Shown here: piece after piece, positions 17,901 through 24,737 of the stretch | Numbering within the stretch: position 1 is the first letter of the stretch | Layout: each line of letters starts with the position of its first letter | Assembly (NCBI GenBank): GCA_902766045.1 | Contig: CACXCA010000047.1 | Coordinates: 1 to 59,474 of the forward strand | DNA from: an uncultured Bacteroidales bacterium | GTDB lineage: Bacteria; Bacteroidota; Bacteroidia; Bacteroidales; Paludibacteraceae | Direction of reading: 5' to 3' | Length of the DNA stretch: 59,474 bases | The notes under the pieces: generated by a model | Database searches by the model: none | What the model saw: only the letters and a program-made list of their open reading frames with translations | What the model was told of the DNA's origin: nothing | Translations under genes and position numbers: made by a program

Positions 17901-19562
17901 CTGATAGAATTTTGCTAGACATATCTCTTTTGATTCAACCTTACGATAATTATTATCAATATAGCAATACAAGCCCCAATCAGTTAAAATGTCGTGTCCA
18001 GGACGCAAAAAACCTTGCTCTGGCTGCCCAACAAGAATATTATCATCAACAAGTGAATTTACGGCATCTGTCATCTCGCATCTCACCAGGTTCATGCCTA
18101 CTTGGGACGTTCTTCTGGCCACATCAATTAGATCTTCAATTCGCTGTCTTACCAATTGTGTATTGTTATTCTTTCCTGATACGATTTGACGGCAAAGGCT
18201 ATCTTTGAATTCACTCTCTTTCATAGTGTTTGCCTCTGCAATAGTTGCAATGGAACAAGCCGTGTTCAAATAGAATGGATTTCTTAAGATATGACGGGTT
18301 TTATCTGTTAAACAGTATGGTCGAATTTGTGGAATAACCTTCTCCACGTCCATCAATTCTTCATCGCTTAGGAGGTCTATCTCTATCACATGGTTTTCGG
18401 AAACTTTAATTCCATTTCCTGTCAGACACAACCTGAATGAATCAAGGGAGTTCTTTCTGATGGTGAAGACAATTTTTAAGTCAGAAGTTTCGTTCAAAAG
18501 ATCTTCAATGAATATTATTGCCGTATCAGTATTGCCATTAAGCATTCGCTCAGCACTCTCCACTAATAATACCTTACTACCATCTCCCCATATAGGCGAT
18601 TTAAATAGTTCAGGAAGTTTGTTGGTGATATTCCAGTTTGCCAGTATGTCTGATACTTTTGATTTATCAAGGTCATCTCCCAATATTGCCATAGAACAGT
18701 ATTTTTCGTTGATTAATACTTCTTTGGCGAGAGCGGATTTACCTATGCCGGCTTCTCCAGTAATGATAACGATACGGCCTGTTTCCAAAGCAGAAGTTAT
18801 CTTTTCTTTATATTCTTGACGTGGAAGTTGTATCTGACCGACAATATTATTCTTTATTCGTCTTAGAACAAATTCTGTGTTTTCAATAAATTTATTGTAT
18901 TGATCAATAATATGCTGACGCAATTCTATAGGTATTAAGGGTATTTCTGTCCATCCTTTACCTTTAATAACTTCATTGATCTTTTGCATTTTCCAACCAA
19001 TAAATAGATTCCGCTCATTCTCAACCCTATGAATAATGCCAACGAGGTATTTTTCTCCATTAGAATCGACGAATACGCCAGATCCAGAAAATCCGCTTTC
19101 CATGTATTGCATATCATCTCCGTCTTTGCGCACCTCGTTCCACTTTACATAAAGGTTGTCATCCACCTCGCTTTCCTGAGAAATATGGCAATTGTTCTCT
19201 ATTCTGAGTTTCTTATCTATTGCATTTGACGGAAAACCATCTATCTCACACGGGTAGCCATAACCTTCAAATGTAGCACACTTCACATTGGAAGCTATCG
19301 CCATAACAAGGTCTTCAGGAAGTTTCATTACACAAATATCAAATTCTTTCTTAGGCGAAATTGTCATCTCAGTGGGGATAACATTATTTTCATTGCCTTC
19401 AATATCGGTAATAACCACGGACTCTTTTTCCGTATGTTCATCACATACGTGAGCCGCAGTCAGCAGATAATAAAAACTGTCATGCTTAACCAATACGGCA
19501 CTGCCTGTATCGCTAGCCTTCAGTTTCACTGTATAGTTGTAGTTCTTATTCATATTACTCAT
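14994..19562 (-). CDS. Trypsin-like protease-STAND NTPase, AVAST-like defence protein
   Basis: The 1522-residue protein has three parts. Residues 1-200 form a trypsin-like protease with an apparent complete triad: His38 in LLTAAHVC, Asp75 in EFDICVMKL and Ser159 in ESGFSGSGVF. Residues 255-500 are a STAND/NACHT-type NTPase with Walker A GEAGIGKS (269-276), the Walker B-like strand KVLLVESAE (330-338) and a sensor arginine in IVFTIRK. The remaining thousand residues are helical, without obvious motif, as expected of a ligand-sensing repeat region. Avs proteins use such repeats to recognise phage proteins and then unleash the N-terminal effector; here the output would be proteolysis. The start overlaps the stop of the MBL gene (TAATG), so the two are coupled. 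It has no signal peptide. The system assignment is inference. Confidence 0.83.
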   Translation of the reverse strand: MSNMNKNYNYTVKLKASDTGSAVLVKHDSFYYLLTAAHVCDEHTEKESVVITDIEGNENNVIPTEMTISPKKEFDICVMKLPEDLVMAIASNVKCATFEGYGYPCEIDGFPSNAIDKKLRIENNCHISQESEVDDNLYVKWNEVRKDGDDMQYMESGFSGSGVFVDSNGEKYLVGIIHRVENERNLFIGWKMQKINEVIKGKGWTEIPLIPIELRQHIIDQYNKFIENTEFVLRRIKNNIVGQIQLPRQEYKEKITSALETGRIVIITGEAGIGKSALAKEVLINEKYCSMAILGDDLDKSKVSDILANWNITNKLPELFKSPIWGDGSKVLLVESAERMLNGNTDTAIIFIEDLLNETSDLKIVFTIRKNSLDSFRLCLTGNGIKVSENHVIEIDLLSDEELMDVEKVIPQIRPYCLTDKTRHILRNPFYLNTACSIATIAEANTMKESEFKDSLCRQIVSGKNNNTQLVRQRIEDLIDVARRTSQVGMNLVRCEMTDAVNSLVDDNILVGQPEQGFLRPGHDILTDWGLYCYIDNNYRKVESKEICLAKFYQNIDTNIASRNMFRQYIETHISEENKSLNAFITESLSLKLNDVFYDALFYAILISDKGASFLGTIKQLLLRDNNLLLRRLSIALSYMFRKVDWNAKDLFEKYGLIEKGAKIRNSYYMLPSGRGWYTFVTFLFENRDAYNASRRSLIPLLLQCELVSFSKDDAPNLKKYVFSILADDVNKILADDKTSETPNKEVIRLLFKWMDENPELIKSWVEETIESESYKYDVIKEVLLLSEGLEALSFIRTYPEIYKALVKKEWLDEEGIVHDYYPMIHQSSGLTTSYKCFFYTNPADAITFLCELLNYDIEKSNRRHDHELEKINVVVNDNEKTLYGNAYLWREYRGRNYQSHVRESLLMTFEKWMMDSINNNINNVKHALPKDSLLAVFGIVYGKCINVSAWGVLASIATRFPTFVGMKAMPIYSCRQFILWDKSRFSADMDCPMINPHASKNVQKEVADSYQSPHRKQDLEGIILRMSMTEGFADEFRKLVKHLKETATTYLEKVSAGRMDINQYDIIGKTDEGYILQGRPAEDIKEEAAQNEVFNNQYNKILSTSNLSRKHYDDDSEQNIEEWREAYSLHKDQGGVFEAKGLVAALGVEKHWENLSKEERSWCYDAIVQETNDFAKTGMFQPYSEYSSDGVVYLLNSLPDDENLLQVAWRLIDAIDDNDSMFVRFENSFKSIIWRNHKDLAEKIVFQYLNNTESSRDEVDKFAHICKLIPTDTEDVKIDKLASDFCKQYFNAKTDGKHERYGSMLDTRIEEFCAAYMIAMPEKRRAFIEEVWLSSSHKRLAHRYVRYESPVGAVFNHYCYMATSANKANFWQLWEIMFEWYKQTKSKEVLPSLMLGFDLMKPSLLEDWEVVDGENEHIYKLLHILPQESVSYLPLLVCKIGFRWLMPDCLRHIDINILHLSSRDRDSMILWQNAMEDLYDDAKARDLIRRDNTLRKAYIEVLNGLISNGSAIAYLIRDYYI

Positions 19563-20596
19563 TACTCAAAAGTGAAGTTTGCGTCATAAATAACCGTCAT
19601 ATTTTTACAATTATCATTCGTAAAAATTTCTTTTAGTTTGGAATTCATCTGGGTGAAATGCAATTCACAACCCATAGGATTTGCTGCAATCAATCTGGCA
19701 ATGGTTTCTTTGTCAGGTAGATGATGTCTATTAGCCCCATTGCCAGTAATAACATATCTTGGGCAATTAATGTCATTCAAGAAAGCTAATGAGCTATTCC
19801 TACAGCTACCATGATGTGGAATATGCACAAGGTCAAACTTAAACTTTCCCTCCTTCAACATATTTGCGTTTTTCAAGCCTTTTGACAACAGAGAAGAACA
19901 TGAATCAGCAGAAAACAATAGGTTATAACTGTGATAGCTTAATACAAAAGCAATACTACTTTTGTTTTTTACTTCATTGTCTTCTTCGAATAACGACAGA
20001 TTGAAGTCCTTGAATTTCTTGTCATAGTTCCATTCTCCACCTTTTATAAGACCATCTGCTGTTTGTACGACATCTTTGAATTCTATGTTATTCCACCATT
20101 CTTTATAGCGTTTCATTGTGCTCTCGTCTGGTGCAACCACGTTTATTGTAGCATCAGATAAAGTAAAAGAATATCCTGCAAGTATATCATGCTTAACGCA
20201 TACATGTTTTTCCTTAAGTAAGTCGCGTAATTCTTTTCCGCCATGATAACCTATTGTCCCTGTTCGCTGTACATCATAGTCTCCTTTCCCGCCATAGTTC
20301 ATCCAGACCTCTTTTAACTGTTCATGGTGTGCATCAAAGAACTCCGCGTCGTTGATAAAATTATACAGCCCTCCTATATGGTCATTGTCAATATGAGTTA
20401 TTACCCACAAGTCTATCGACTCCCCCCTGTCGAATATGAGTTCAAGTTCTTTCTTAAGTTTGTCTGTATAGCAGAACTTTCGTGAATTAATATCACCACC
20501 ATCCACAAATATATTATACACACAGTCATTATCACTCGTAAAACGGATGATAATGGCATCATAATATTGCATAGGTATATATTTTACAGATAACAT
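19562..20596 (-). CDS. Metallo-beta-lactamase-fold hydrolase coupled to the protease-STAND gene
   Basis: The protein resembles the ComEC/Rec2-type MBL fold. It has the metal motif VITHIDNDHIGG, a second-site FSADS aspartate, the IPHHGS histidines, and a late TGNGANRHHLPD segment. I place the start at the ATG at 20596; the reading frame extends upstream only to a TTG at 20617. There is no signal peptide or transmembrane segment, so it is cytoplasmic. Its stop shares one base with the STAND start. Type I AVAST systems combine an MBL protein, a protease and a STAND NTPase, so this gene is probably part of that system. Possible substrates include phosphodiesters or nucleotides; none is shown. The upstream rhuM gene ends 59 bases before this start. 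Confidence 0.8.
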   Translation of the reverse strand: MLSVKYIPMQYYDAIIIRFTSDNDCVYNIFVDGGDINSRKFCYTDKLKKELELIFDRGESIDLWVITHIDNDHIGGLYNFINDAEFFDAHHEQLKEVWMNYGGKGDYDVQRTGTIGYHGGKELRDLLKEKHVCVKHDILAGYSFTLSDATINVVAPDESTMKRYKEWWNNIEFKDVVQTADGLIKGGEWNYDKKFKDFNLSLFEEDNEVKNKSSIAFVLSYHSYNLLFSADSCSSLLSKGLKNANMLKEGKFKFDLVHIPHHGSCRNSSLAFLNDINCPRYVITGNGANRHHLPDKETIARLIAANPMGCELHFTQMNSKLKEIFTNDNCKNMTVIYDANFTFE

Positions 20597-20655
20597 AACA
20601 ATAAACTTCGTATTCAAATCTTTGCGATCTCTTAATTTCCATACTATTCGTCTAA

Positions 20656-21672
20656 TTATCCTTCTTCAAAAGGAAGCGCGTCCATATATCTATCAAAGTC
20701 GCTTTGGAATAGGCGGTCTTGTATGATGCGATACTTTTCAAATTCTGTTTCTGCATGTTCTTTTGCTTGTTCGGCCGTTACTTGTCCTGTTGTTTGTAAA
20801 ACATCGTTGCCTCCTGCCGCCAAAATGGTGTCTATCTGTTTTGCCCAATCCTCCATTGTCATTGGGATATGACGTTTAGCCATTCTTTCTGCCAATTCTA
20901 GTACACCATTCACCAACTGTCCCATATCAGCCAATTCTGCCTCTTTTAGATAGTTTTTTGCAATCACCACATCTGTCTTTACGATTTTACCATCTGGAGC
21001 ATTTTCCCATGACGTAAGTCCCATGTGTTCCCGCTTGGCATCGGCTCGTTCAACAATCAGTTCTGCTGCAGTTCTTCCGTGAACAGCATAATGCATCTTA
21101 TTCTGCATCATTTTGAAGAATAACCGGGTGGTCGGCGCATCCCGATTGTAGTCAACCGCAGTGGCGTAGATGTCTGTTAATTTTTGGTAGAATCGTCGTT
21201 CTGAGAGACGTATCTCACGTATCTCAGCTAATAGATGTTCAAAATAATCTTCACCAAGGAACGATCCGTTCTCCATCCTCTTCTTATCCAAAACATATCC
21301 ACGTATAGCAAACTCTCGTAACACATTCGTTGCCCATTGGCGAAACTGAGTGGCACGTATGCTGTTCACACGATAGCCTACACTGATGACGGCATCGAGA
21401 CTATAGAACTGCATCTTGTAGTTTTTCCCATCAGAAGCAGTTGCCGAGATTTTCTCGGTAACTGATTCTTTCTTCAATTCACCAGATGCGAATATATTCT
21501 TCAAATGAAGTCCAATGTTGTCCGTTGAACAGTCAAACAGCATACCCATAGCTTTTTGAGTACACCATACGATATTATCTTTATAATAGACTTCAACGCC
21601 TTGTTCCTTTCCCTCTATCTGGAATATCAAGAACTCAGCTGTGCTATTTCTTATTTCTCTTCGATTTGCCAT
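20656..21672 (-). CDS. RhuM family protein (copy 1, apparently complete)
   Basis: Virulence RhuM-family proteins are widespread in accessory islands and have no established activity. Family hallmarks are the N-terminal helix-turn-helix-like part (VWCTQKAMGMLFDCS), the TEKISATASDGKNYKMQFYSLDAVISVGYRVNS region, and the central AVDYNRDAPTTRLFFKMMQNKMHYAVHGRTAAE block. The ATG at 21672 (MANRREIRN) is preferred over an upstream start at 21738 that would run through a repeated promoter element. The C-terminal tail (EDWAKQIDTIL ... FEKYRI) is intact, which makes it the reference for the truncated copy at 22096. It lies just upstream of the MBL-STAND genes on the same strand and may head their transcript. 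Confidence 0.82.
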   Translation of the reverse strand: MANRREIRNSTAEFLIFQIEGKEQGVEVYYKDNIVWCTQKAMGMLFDCSTDNIGLHLKNIFASGELKKESVTEKISATASDGKNYKMQFYSLDAVISVGYRVNSIRATQFRQWATNVLREFAIRGYVLDKKRMENGSFLGEDYFEHLLAEIREIRLSERRFYQKLTDIYATAVDYNRDAPTTRLFFKMMQNKMHYAVHGRTAAELIVERADAKREHMGLTSWENAPDGKIVKTDVVIAKNYLKEAELADMGQLVNGVLELAERMAKRHIPMTMEDWAKQIDTILAAGGNDVLQTTGQVTAEQAKEHAETEFEKYRIIQDRLFQSDFDRYMDALPFEEG

Positions 21673-21708
21673 GATTATCACAACAGTCCACGCACAAAGC
21701 GCACACTT

Positions 21709-21764
21709 CTGCAAATGTAAAAAATAATCCCCAACCAAAGGATGTCCAGGAAGATTTTTTGTCA
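21709..21764. repeat. Copy 1 of a 56-bp direct repeat carrying a promoter
   Basis: This 56-bp segment matches 23100-23155 at 52 of 56 positions, in the same orientation. On the minus strand it contains TACATTTG (21712-21719), a fit to TAnnTTTG, positioned 40 bases before the rhuM copy 1 start. It therefore probably supplies that gene's promoter. Rhu copy 2 and both 47-nt hairpins lie between the two copies. Confidence 0.8.
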
Positions 21765-21852
21765 GGGTTATATTTGGTACATTCGTACAATTTATATTGT
21801 TCCTTTAAGCAGAACCCATTTCCCTCCTTTAGTAAGTTAAGTTGGTCTAGAC

Positions 21853-21899
21853 CATTTGTCCGAAGTCCTCAAAATCTATTTGTTAGCATCGGACAAATG
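21853..21899. repeat. 47-nt palindromic element, copy A, after rhuM copy 2
   Basis: Arms CATTTGTCCGA and TCGGACAAATG enclose 25 bases; including flanks, the arms pair perfectly over 15 bp (21849-21863 with 21889-21903). It lies just after the ancestral stop of rhuM copy 2. A same-size element with identical 11-bp arms lies upstream of that gene at 22941-22987. There is no T-run, so simple termination is unlikely. Confidence 0.85.
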
Positions 21900-21909
21900 G
21901 TCTCTATTT

Positions 21910-22095
21910 CTATTGCTTTCCAGCCTTTTTGCTTATAGCTTTGATGTTGTCTAGATATGCTTGTTCCACGGGAGAAATAGTATTAACTTGCCATTTGCGG
22001 TATTCTGTCTCCGCTTTCTTCATGGCTTCGTCGTGGCTCACTTTTTCTGCATCCAGAAGAACTTGTTCTCCTGTGGATGATAGGATATTGTCAAG
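21910..22095 (-). pseudogene. Detached C-terminal tail of rhuM copy 2
   Basis: Directly after the TAG at 22096-22098 the same frame stays open for 61 codons to TAG at 21910-21912. It encodes LDNILSSTGEQVLL ... DEAMKKAETEYRKWQ ... AYLDNIKAISKKAG, which is the family-typical C-terminus and parallels the tail of copy 1 (QIDTIL ... AETEFEKYRI). The preceding residues MDDYVR plus the stop match EDWAKQ in copy 1, so the stop occupies the place of a glutamine codon (CAG to TAG). Confidence 0.85.
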
Positions 22096-22899
22096 CTAGC
22101 GCACATAATCATCCATATACATTGGATGATGACGGAGAGCTTGGATTTCTGCGAAATCGAAATATCCAGATACAATGTTATTCAGAATCTTAAGTTCATT
22201 TGGCATAAGGTAATTCTTCGCAATTTTAGCATCACGTAATGTCGGCCAATCACCTTTGAAATTACTCATACCCATGAAATTCTTCTCTGCATCAGCAAGT
22301 TCAAAGATAACTTCAGCAGCGGTATGACCATGAGCTGCAAAATGCAGTTTGTTTTGTACAATCTTGAAAAACTCAATGGACATATCGCTCTTTGGATCAT
22401 AATCCACAGCTGTGGCATATAGGTCGAGAACCTGACGATACATAACCTTCTCGCTTGAACGTATGTCGCGTATGCGGTCAAGAAGCTCTTTCCAATAGTT
22501 ACCTCCTCCTAGCTGTTTTAATCGTTCGTCATCCATGGTAAAGCCCTTGATGATGTATTCCTTCAAACGCTCTGTTGCCCATTTGCGGAAATGAGTCGCA
22601 ACCCTGCTGTGAACACGATAGCCGAGGGAAATAATCATGTCAAGATTATAGAATGTCACATTGTAAGTTTTCCCGTCAGATGCAGTTGTTCGGAATTTCC
22701 GAACAACTGAATTTTCGTCTAGCTCGCCTTCTTCAAAAATGTGCTTAATATGTTCACTAACATTTGATTTGCCAGTCTGATACAAATCGCACAATTGTTG
22801 TTGCGTAAGCCAAACGGTCTCGTTTTCAAGCTTTACCTCAATGCGAGTATTACCATCCTCACTTTGGTATATTACTATAGGATTATTTTGTTCTTCCAT
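22096..22899 (-). CDS. RhuM family protein (copy 2), truncated by an in-frame amber codon
   Basis: The 267 residues contain the full RhuM N-terminal and central regions: VWLTQQQLCDLYQTGKSNVSEHI, ATERLKEYIIKGFTMDD, AVDYDPKSDMSIEFFKIVQNKLHFAAHGHTAAE. It is only moderately similar to copy 1, so it is not a recent duplicate. The frame ends at TAG, but continues afterwards for 61 family-typical codons (21910-22095), so the gene has lost about 62 residues including the residue at the stop. It lies between two copies of a 56-bp direct repeat and is bracketed by two 47-nt palindromes. Whether the short protein is functional, or the amber codon is read through, is unknown. Confidence 0.82.
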   Translation of the reverse strand: MEEQNNPIVIYQSEDGNTRIEVKLENETVWLTQQQLCDLYQTGKSNVSEHIKHIFEEGELDENSVVRKFRTTASDGKTYNVTFYNLDMIISLGYRVHSRVATHFRKWATERLKEYIIKGFTMDDERLKQLGGGNYWKELLDRIRDIRSSEKVMYRQVLDLYATAVDYDPKSDMSIEFFKIVQNKLHFAAHGHTAAEVIFELADAEKNFMGMSNFKGDWPTLRDAKIAKNYLMPNELKILNNIVSGYFDFAEIQALRHHPMYMDDYVR

Positions 22900-22940
22900 T
22901 ATATGAGTCTCTTAATGTTATTGAATTTTGTAAGTATTAC

Positions 22941-22987
22941 CATTTGTCCGAAAGTGTTCGAATTATTCTAATAGTGTCGGACAAATG
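22941..22987. repeat. 47-nt palindromic element, copy B, before rhuM copy 2
   Basis: Arms CATTTGTCCGA and TCGGACAAATG enclose 25 bases, the same length and arm sequence as copy A at 21853-21899, while the inner 25 bases differ widely. It lies 41 bases before the rhuM copy 2 start codon. Confidence 0.85.
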
Positions 22988-23099
22988 ATGTTTAGTGTGA
23001 TAGAAACATCTAATCTGCAGGCTGAAGTTTCTTTCTGACAAAGGTTCCGTATGGTTTACCTGACATTTCTCCTTGTTCGTCTGTACACCATGAAGCATA

Positions 23100-23155
23100 C
23101 TGCAAATGTAAAAAATAATCCCCAATCAAAGGAAGTCCAGGGAGATTTTTTGGCA
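23100..23155. repeat. Copy 2 of the 56-bp direct repeat carrying a promoter
   Basis: It matches 21709-21764 with four mismatches. The minus-strand TACATTTG element (23103-23110) is conserved, so this copy may drive rhuM copy 2 from about 200 bases upstream. It lies just downstream of the truncated DUF1016 gene. Confidence 0.8.
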
Positions 23156-23200
23156 AAGGATTAAGGGACGTTTCAATTTCCTCAATTGTTGGATTTGCTT

Positions 23201-23914
23201 TCAACAATCATCCTTGTGAGATAAGGTGCTCGTCAACTGTTTTGTCTTCTTTAATTCCTTCTGTATAAGTTGCACACGTTCTGCCAATTGTTCTTGGCTT
23301 GGTAATGCATCCTTTATTTTGATGTTGTCGTACGTTGCCACATCCACAGGCGTGTTGATGCCTTTGAACGACCATTGAACGTCAATTTTATCCATATCAG
23401 AGCAAACGAGCAAACCGATTGATTTGCATTTCGTTATTATCTCAACATGATGTCGCCATGGAACTAACGCAAATGGCAATGGAAATTCTCCACCAACCTG
23501 GTGGAGTTTTGTTACGTGTTGTTTTTCAAACATTTGTAATACTGCACTAGCTTGACGCAGTATTTCTTCCCCTCCTTGAGTGTAAAACAAATACCATTTC
23601 TTCATGTACCACAGATTGGAAGTGGAGAATCCATCAGCATCAGGAAACTCTCGCTTCAAATCCATGCTTACCTGCTCTACCACTCCAGCCCCCCATCGCT
23701 CCTCGGCCTTCTTTTGAACCAAGTCACAACCAAGTTGCCTGTTGAATAAGAGTTTTTCCGCATTCACCTTGACAGCTGCTTTCACTTGTGCAGAACGATA
23801 GCGATGTTTAATATCAGCTATCCAATCCACATAGTCCGCATCAATGTGTATATCATGAGACTTCACAATATAAGGTTCAGTCTGTGGCTGTACGTCTTTG
23901 TTTTTTTGCTTCAT
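23201..23914 (-). CDS. DUF1016 (YhcG-like) protein with internal loss of the nuclease core
   Basis: The N-terminal DUF1016 region is clear: GCDLVQKKAEERWGAGVVEQ, GFSTSNLWYMKKWYLFY, and FALVPWRHHVEIITKCK near residue 165. Full-length relatives then continue for roughly 150 residues with a PD-(D/E)XK nuclease (an RxxxLDLLFYH...VVLELK segment) before ending IGLLICSDMDKxDVQW...GVATYDN. Here TKCKS runs straight into IGLLVCSDMDKIDVQWSFKG, so the catalytic core is missing although the frame is intact, giving 237 instead of about 350-400 residues. The protein is probably nuclease-dead. The junction lies near 23417-23427. The family is associated with restriction or mobile-element loci. Confidence 0.78.
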   Translation of the reverse strand: MKQKNKDVQPQTEPYIVKSHDIHIDADYVDWIADIKHRYRSAQVKAAVKVNAEKLLFNRQLGCDLVQKKAEERWGAGVVEQVSMDLKREFPDADGFSTSNLWYMKKWYLFYTQGGEEILRQASAVLQMFEKQHVTKLHQVGGEFPLPFALVPWRHHVEIITKCKSIGLLVCSDMDKIDVQWSFKGINTPVDVATYDNIKIKDALPSQEQLAERVQLIQKELKKTKQLTSTLSHKDDC

Positions 23915-24102
23915 TGTTTGATTTCTTCAGGCATGTGTATATTAATTTCTTTTTTCATATTCTGTTCTCTTGTATATCCATAACGGACACTTCACAAGTG
24001 TTAGACGATATTTTTCATTAACAAGAATTTCCATATATTTTTTTTCATATAATCACCCCCGAACGTATCTGAGTATCGCCCTTCTCCATTTTCACTTCCC
24101 CC
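23915..24102. other. Intergenic stretch with a small palindrome
   Basis: Between the DUF1016 gene and the end of the frameshifted gene I see no reading frame I trust. A short hairpin ACACTT-CAC-AAGTGT sits near 23987-24001, about 75 bases upstream of the DUF1016 start. It could be an operator, but nothing else supports that. Confidence 0.3.
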
Positions 24103-24664
24103 TCACTCATCGCGTTTATACGTCTCCCACCGAACCCCTCCACACTTAGCAATCAAAAGTATGGCATTGTTTTCTGCGTATTCAGCAATAAATGCTTCTT
24201 TAAGGGTTTCCCAAGGTGCCAATTCGGTTTTACAAAAAACCATACAAGCAATAAATACTCTTGCTATTGAAAATCATAACCATAGGGGAAGTCTTCGCAC
24301 TTCCATCGACCATGTATTTCAACCCTTCAATTCGCTCCTTCGAAAAGAATCGATCTACAGCCGCCCTGCACTTAGTCGTGTCGTTAAAGTGGTAGAAACT
24401 TAAAAAATACTGTAGGTAACTTTTCTGATCATAGCTATTTTTAAACAATTTTTTCGATTTAAGCTGGTAGCACTCATTCGGTTCCCATGATTCCAAGAAA
24501 GCAGAACGAAAATCATCTGGTGCTTTGTTCGGTAGACAGTAATAGGCAACATCCAATTTCTTGGCAAAGTCTTCGAAACGGGTTGGCGCCACCGTCGTCT
24601 CCTGTGCCATCATTGTTGATATTCCACAGATGAATAATAGCGTATAGATGATTCTCTTTTGCAT
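24103..24664 (-). pseudogene. Secreted protein gene of unknown function with a probable frameshift
   Basis: From the ATG at 24664 the frame encodes a signal peptide (MQKRIIYTLLFICGIS...MMAQ) and about 120 mature residues, then ends SIYCLYGFL at 24230. Around 24259 the coding character moves to the next frame: ACMVFCKTELAPW, then ETLKEAFIAEYAENNAILLIAKCGG, to a TGA at 24103. Removing one base at about 24259 joins the two into a continuous protein (187 residues from this start). It is therefore either a recently inactivated gene or a sequencing error. I do not recognise the family. A terminator hairpin just upstream separates it from the glycan-binding gene. Confidence 0.65.
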
Positions 24665-24689
24665 ATCTTCAAACATATCATTAAAACAA

Positions 24690-24715
24690 GAAAAGGACGA
24701 TTTCTCGTCCTTTTC
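24690..24715 (-). terminator. Terminator after the glycan-binding lipoprotein gene
   Basis: GAAAAGGACGA/TCGTCCTTTTC is a perfect 11-bp stem with a 4-base loop; on the minus strand it is followed by T-rich sequence. It lies 23 bases beyond the stop at 24738. Confidence 0.75.
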
Positions 24716-24737
24716 AATTTCTTATAGTCAAATCCTA

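Noticed and set aside
21849-22987. The rhuM copy 2 palindromes as integron attC sites
   Set aside because: The arms and spacing are constant, but I could not fit the conserved R boxes (GTTRRRY with RYYYAAC) and no integrase gene is in the window. They are reported only as palindromes.
23010-23207. Short minus-strand reading frame over the 56-bp repeat, ending ...KNLPGLPLIGDYFLHLQ...
   Set aside because: A similar peptide can be read from the other repeat copy, but there it is in the promoter region of rhuM copy 1. I judge it to be translation of a promoter-bearing repeat.
8013-24102. Integrative element bounded by tRNA-Arg attachment repeats
   Set aside because: The accessory region starts at the tRNA, but I found no integrase and no second copy of the tRNA 3' end at the right side.
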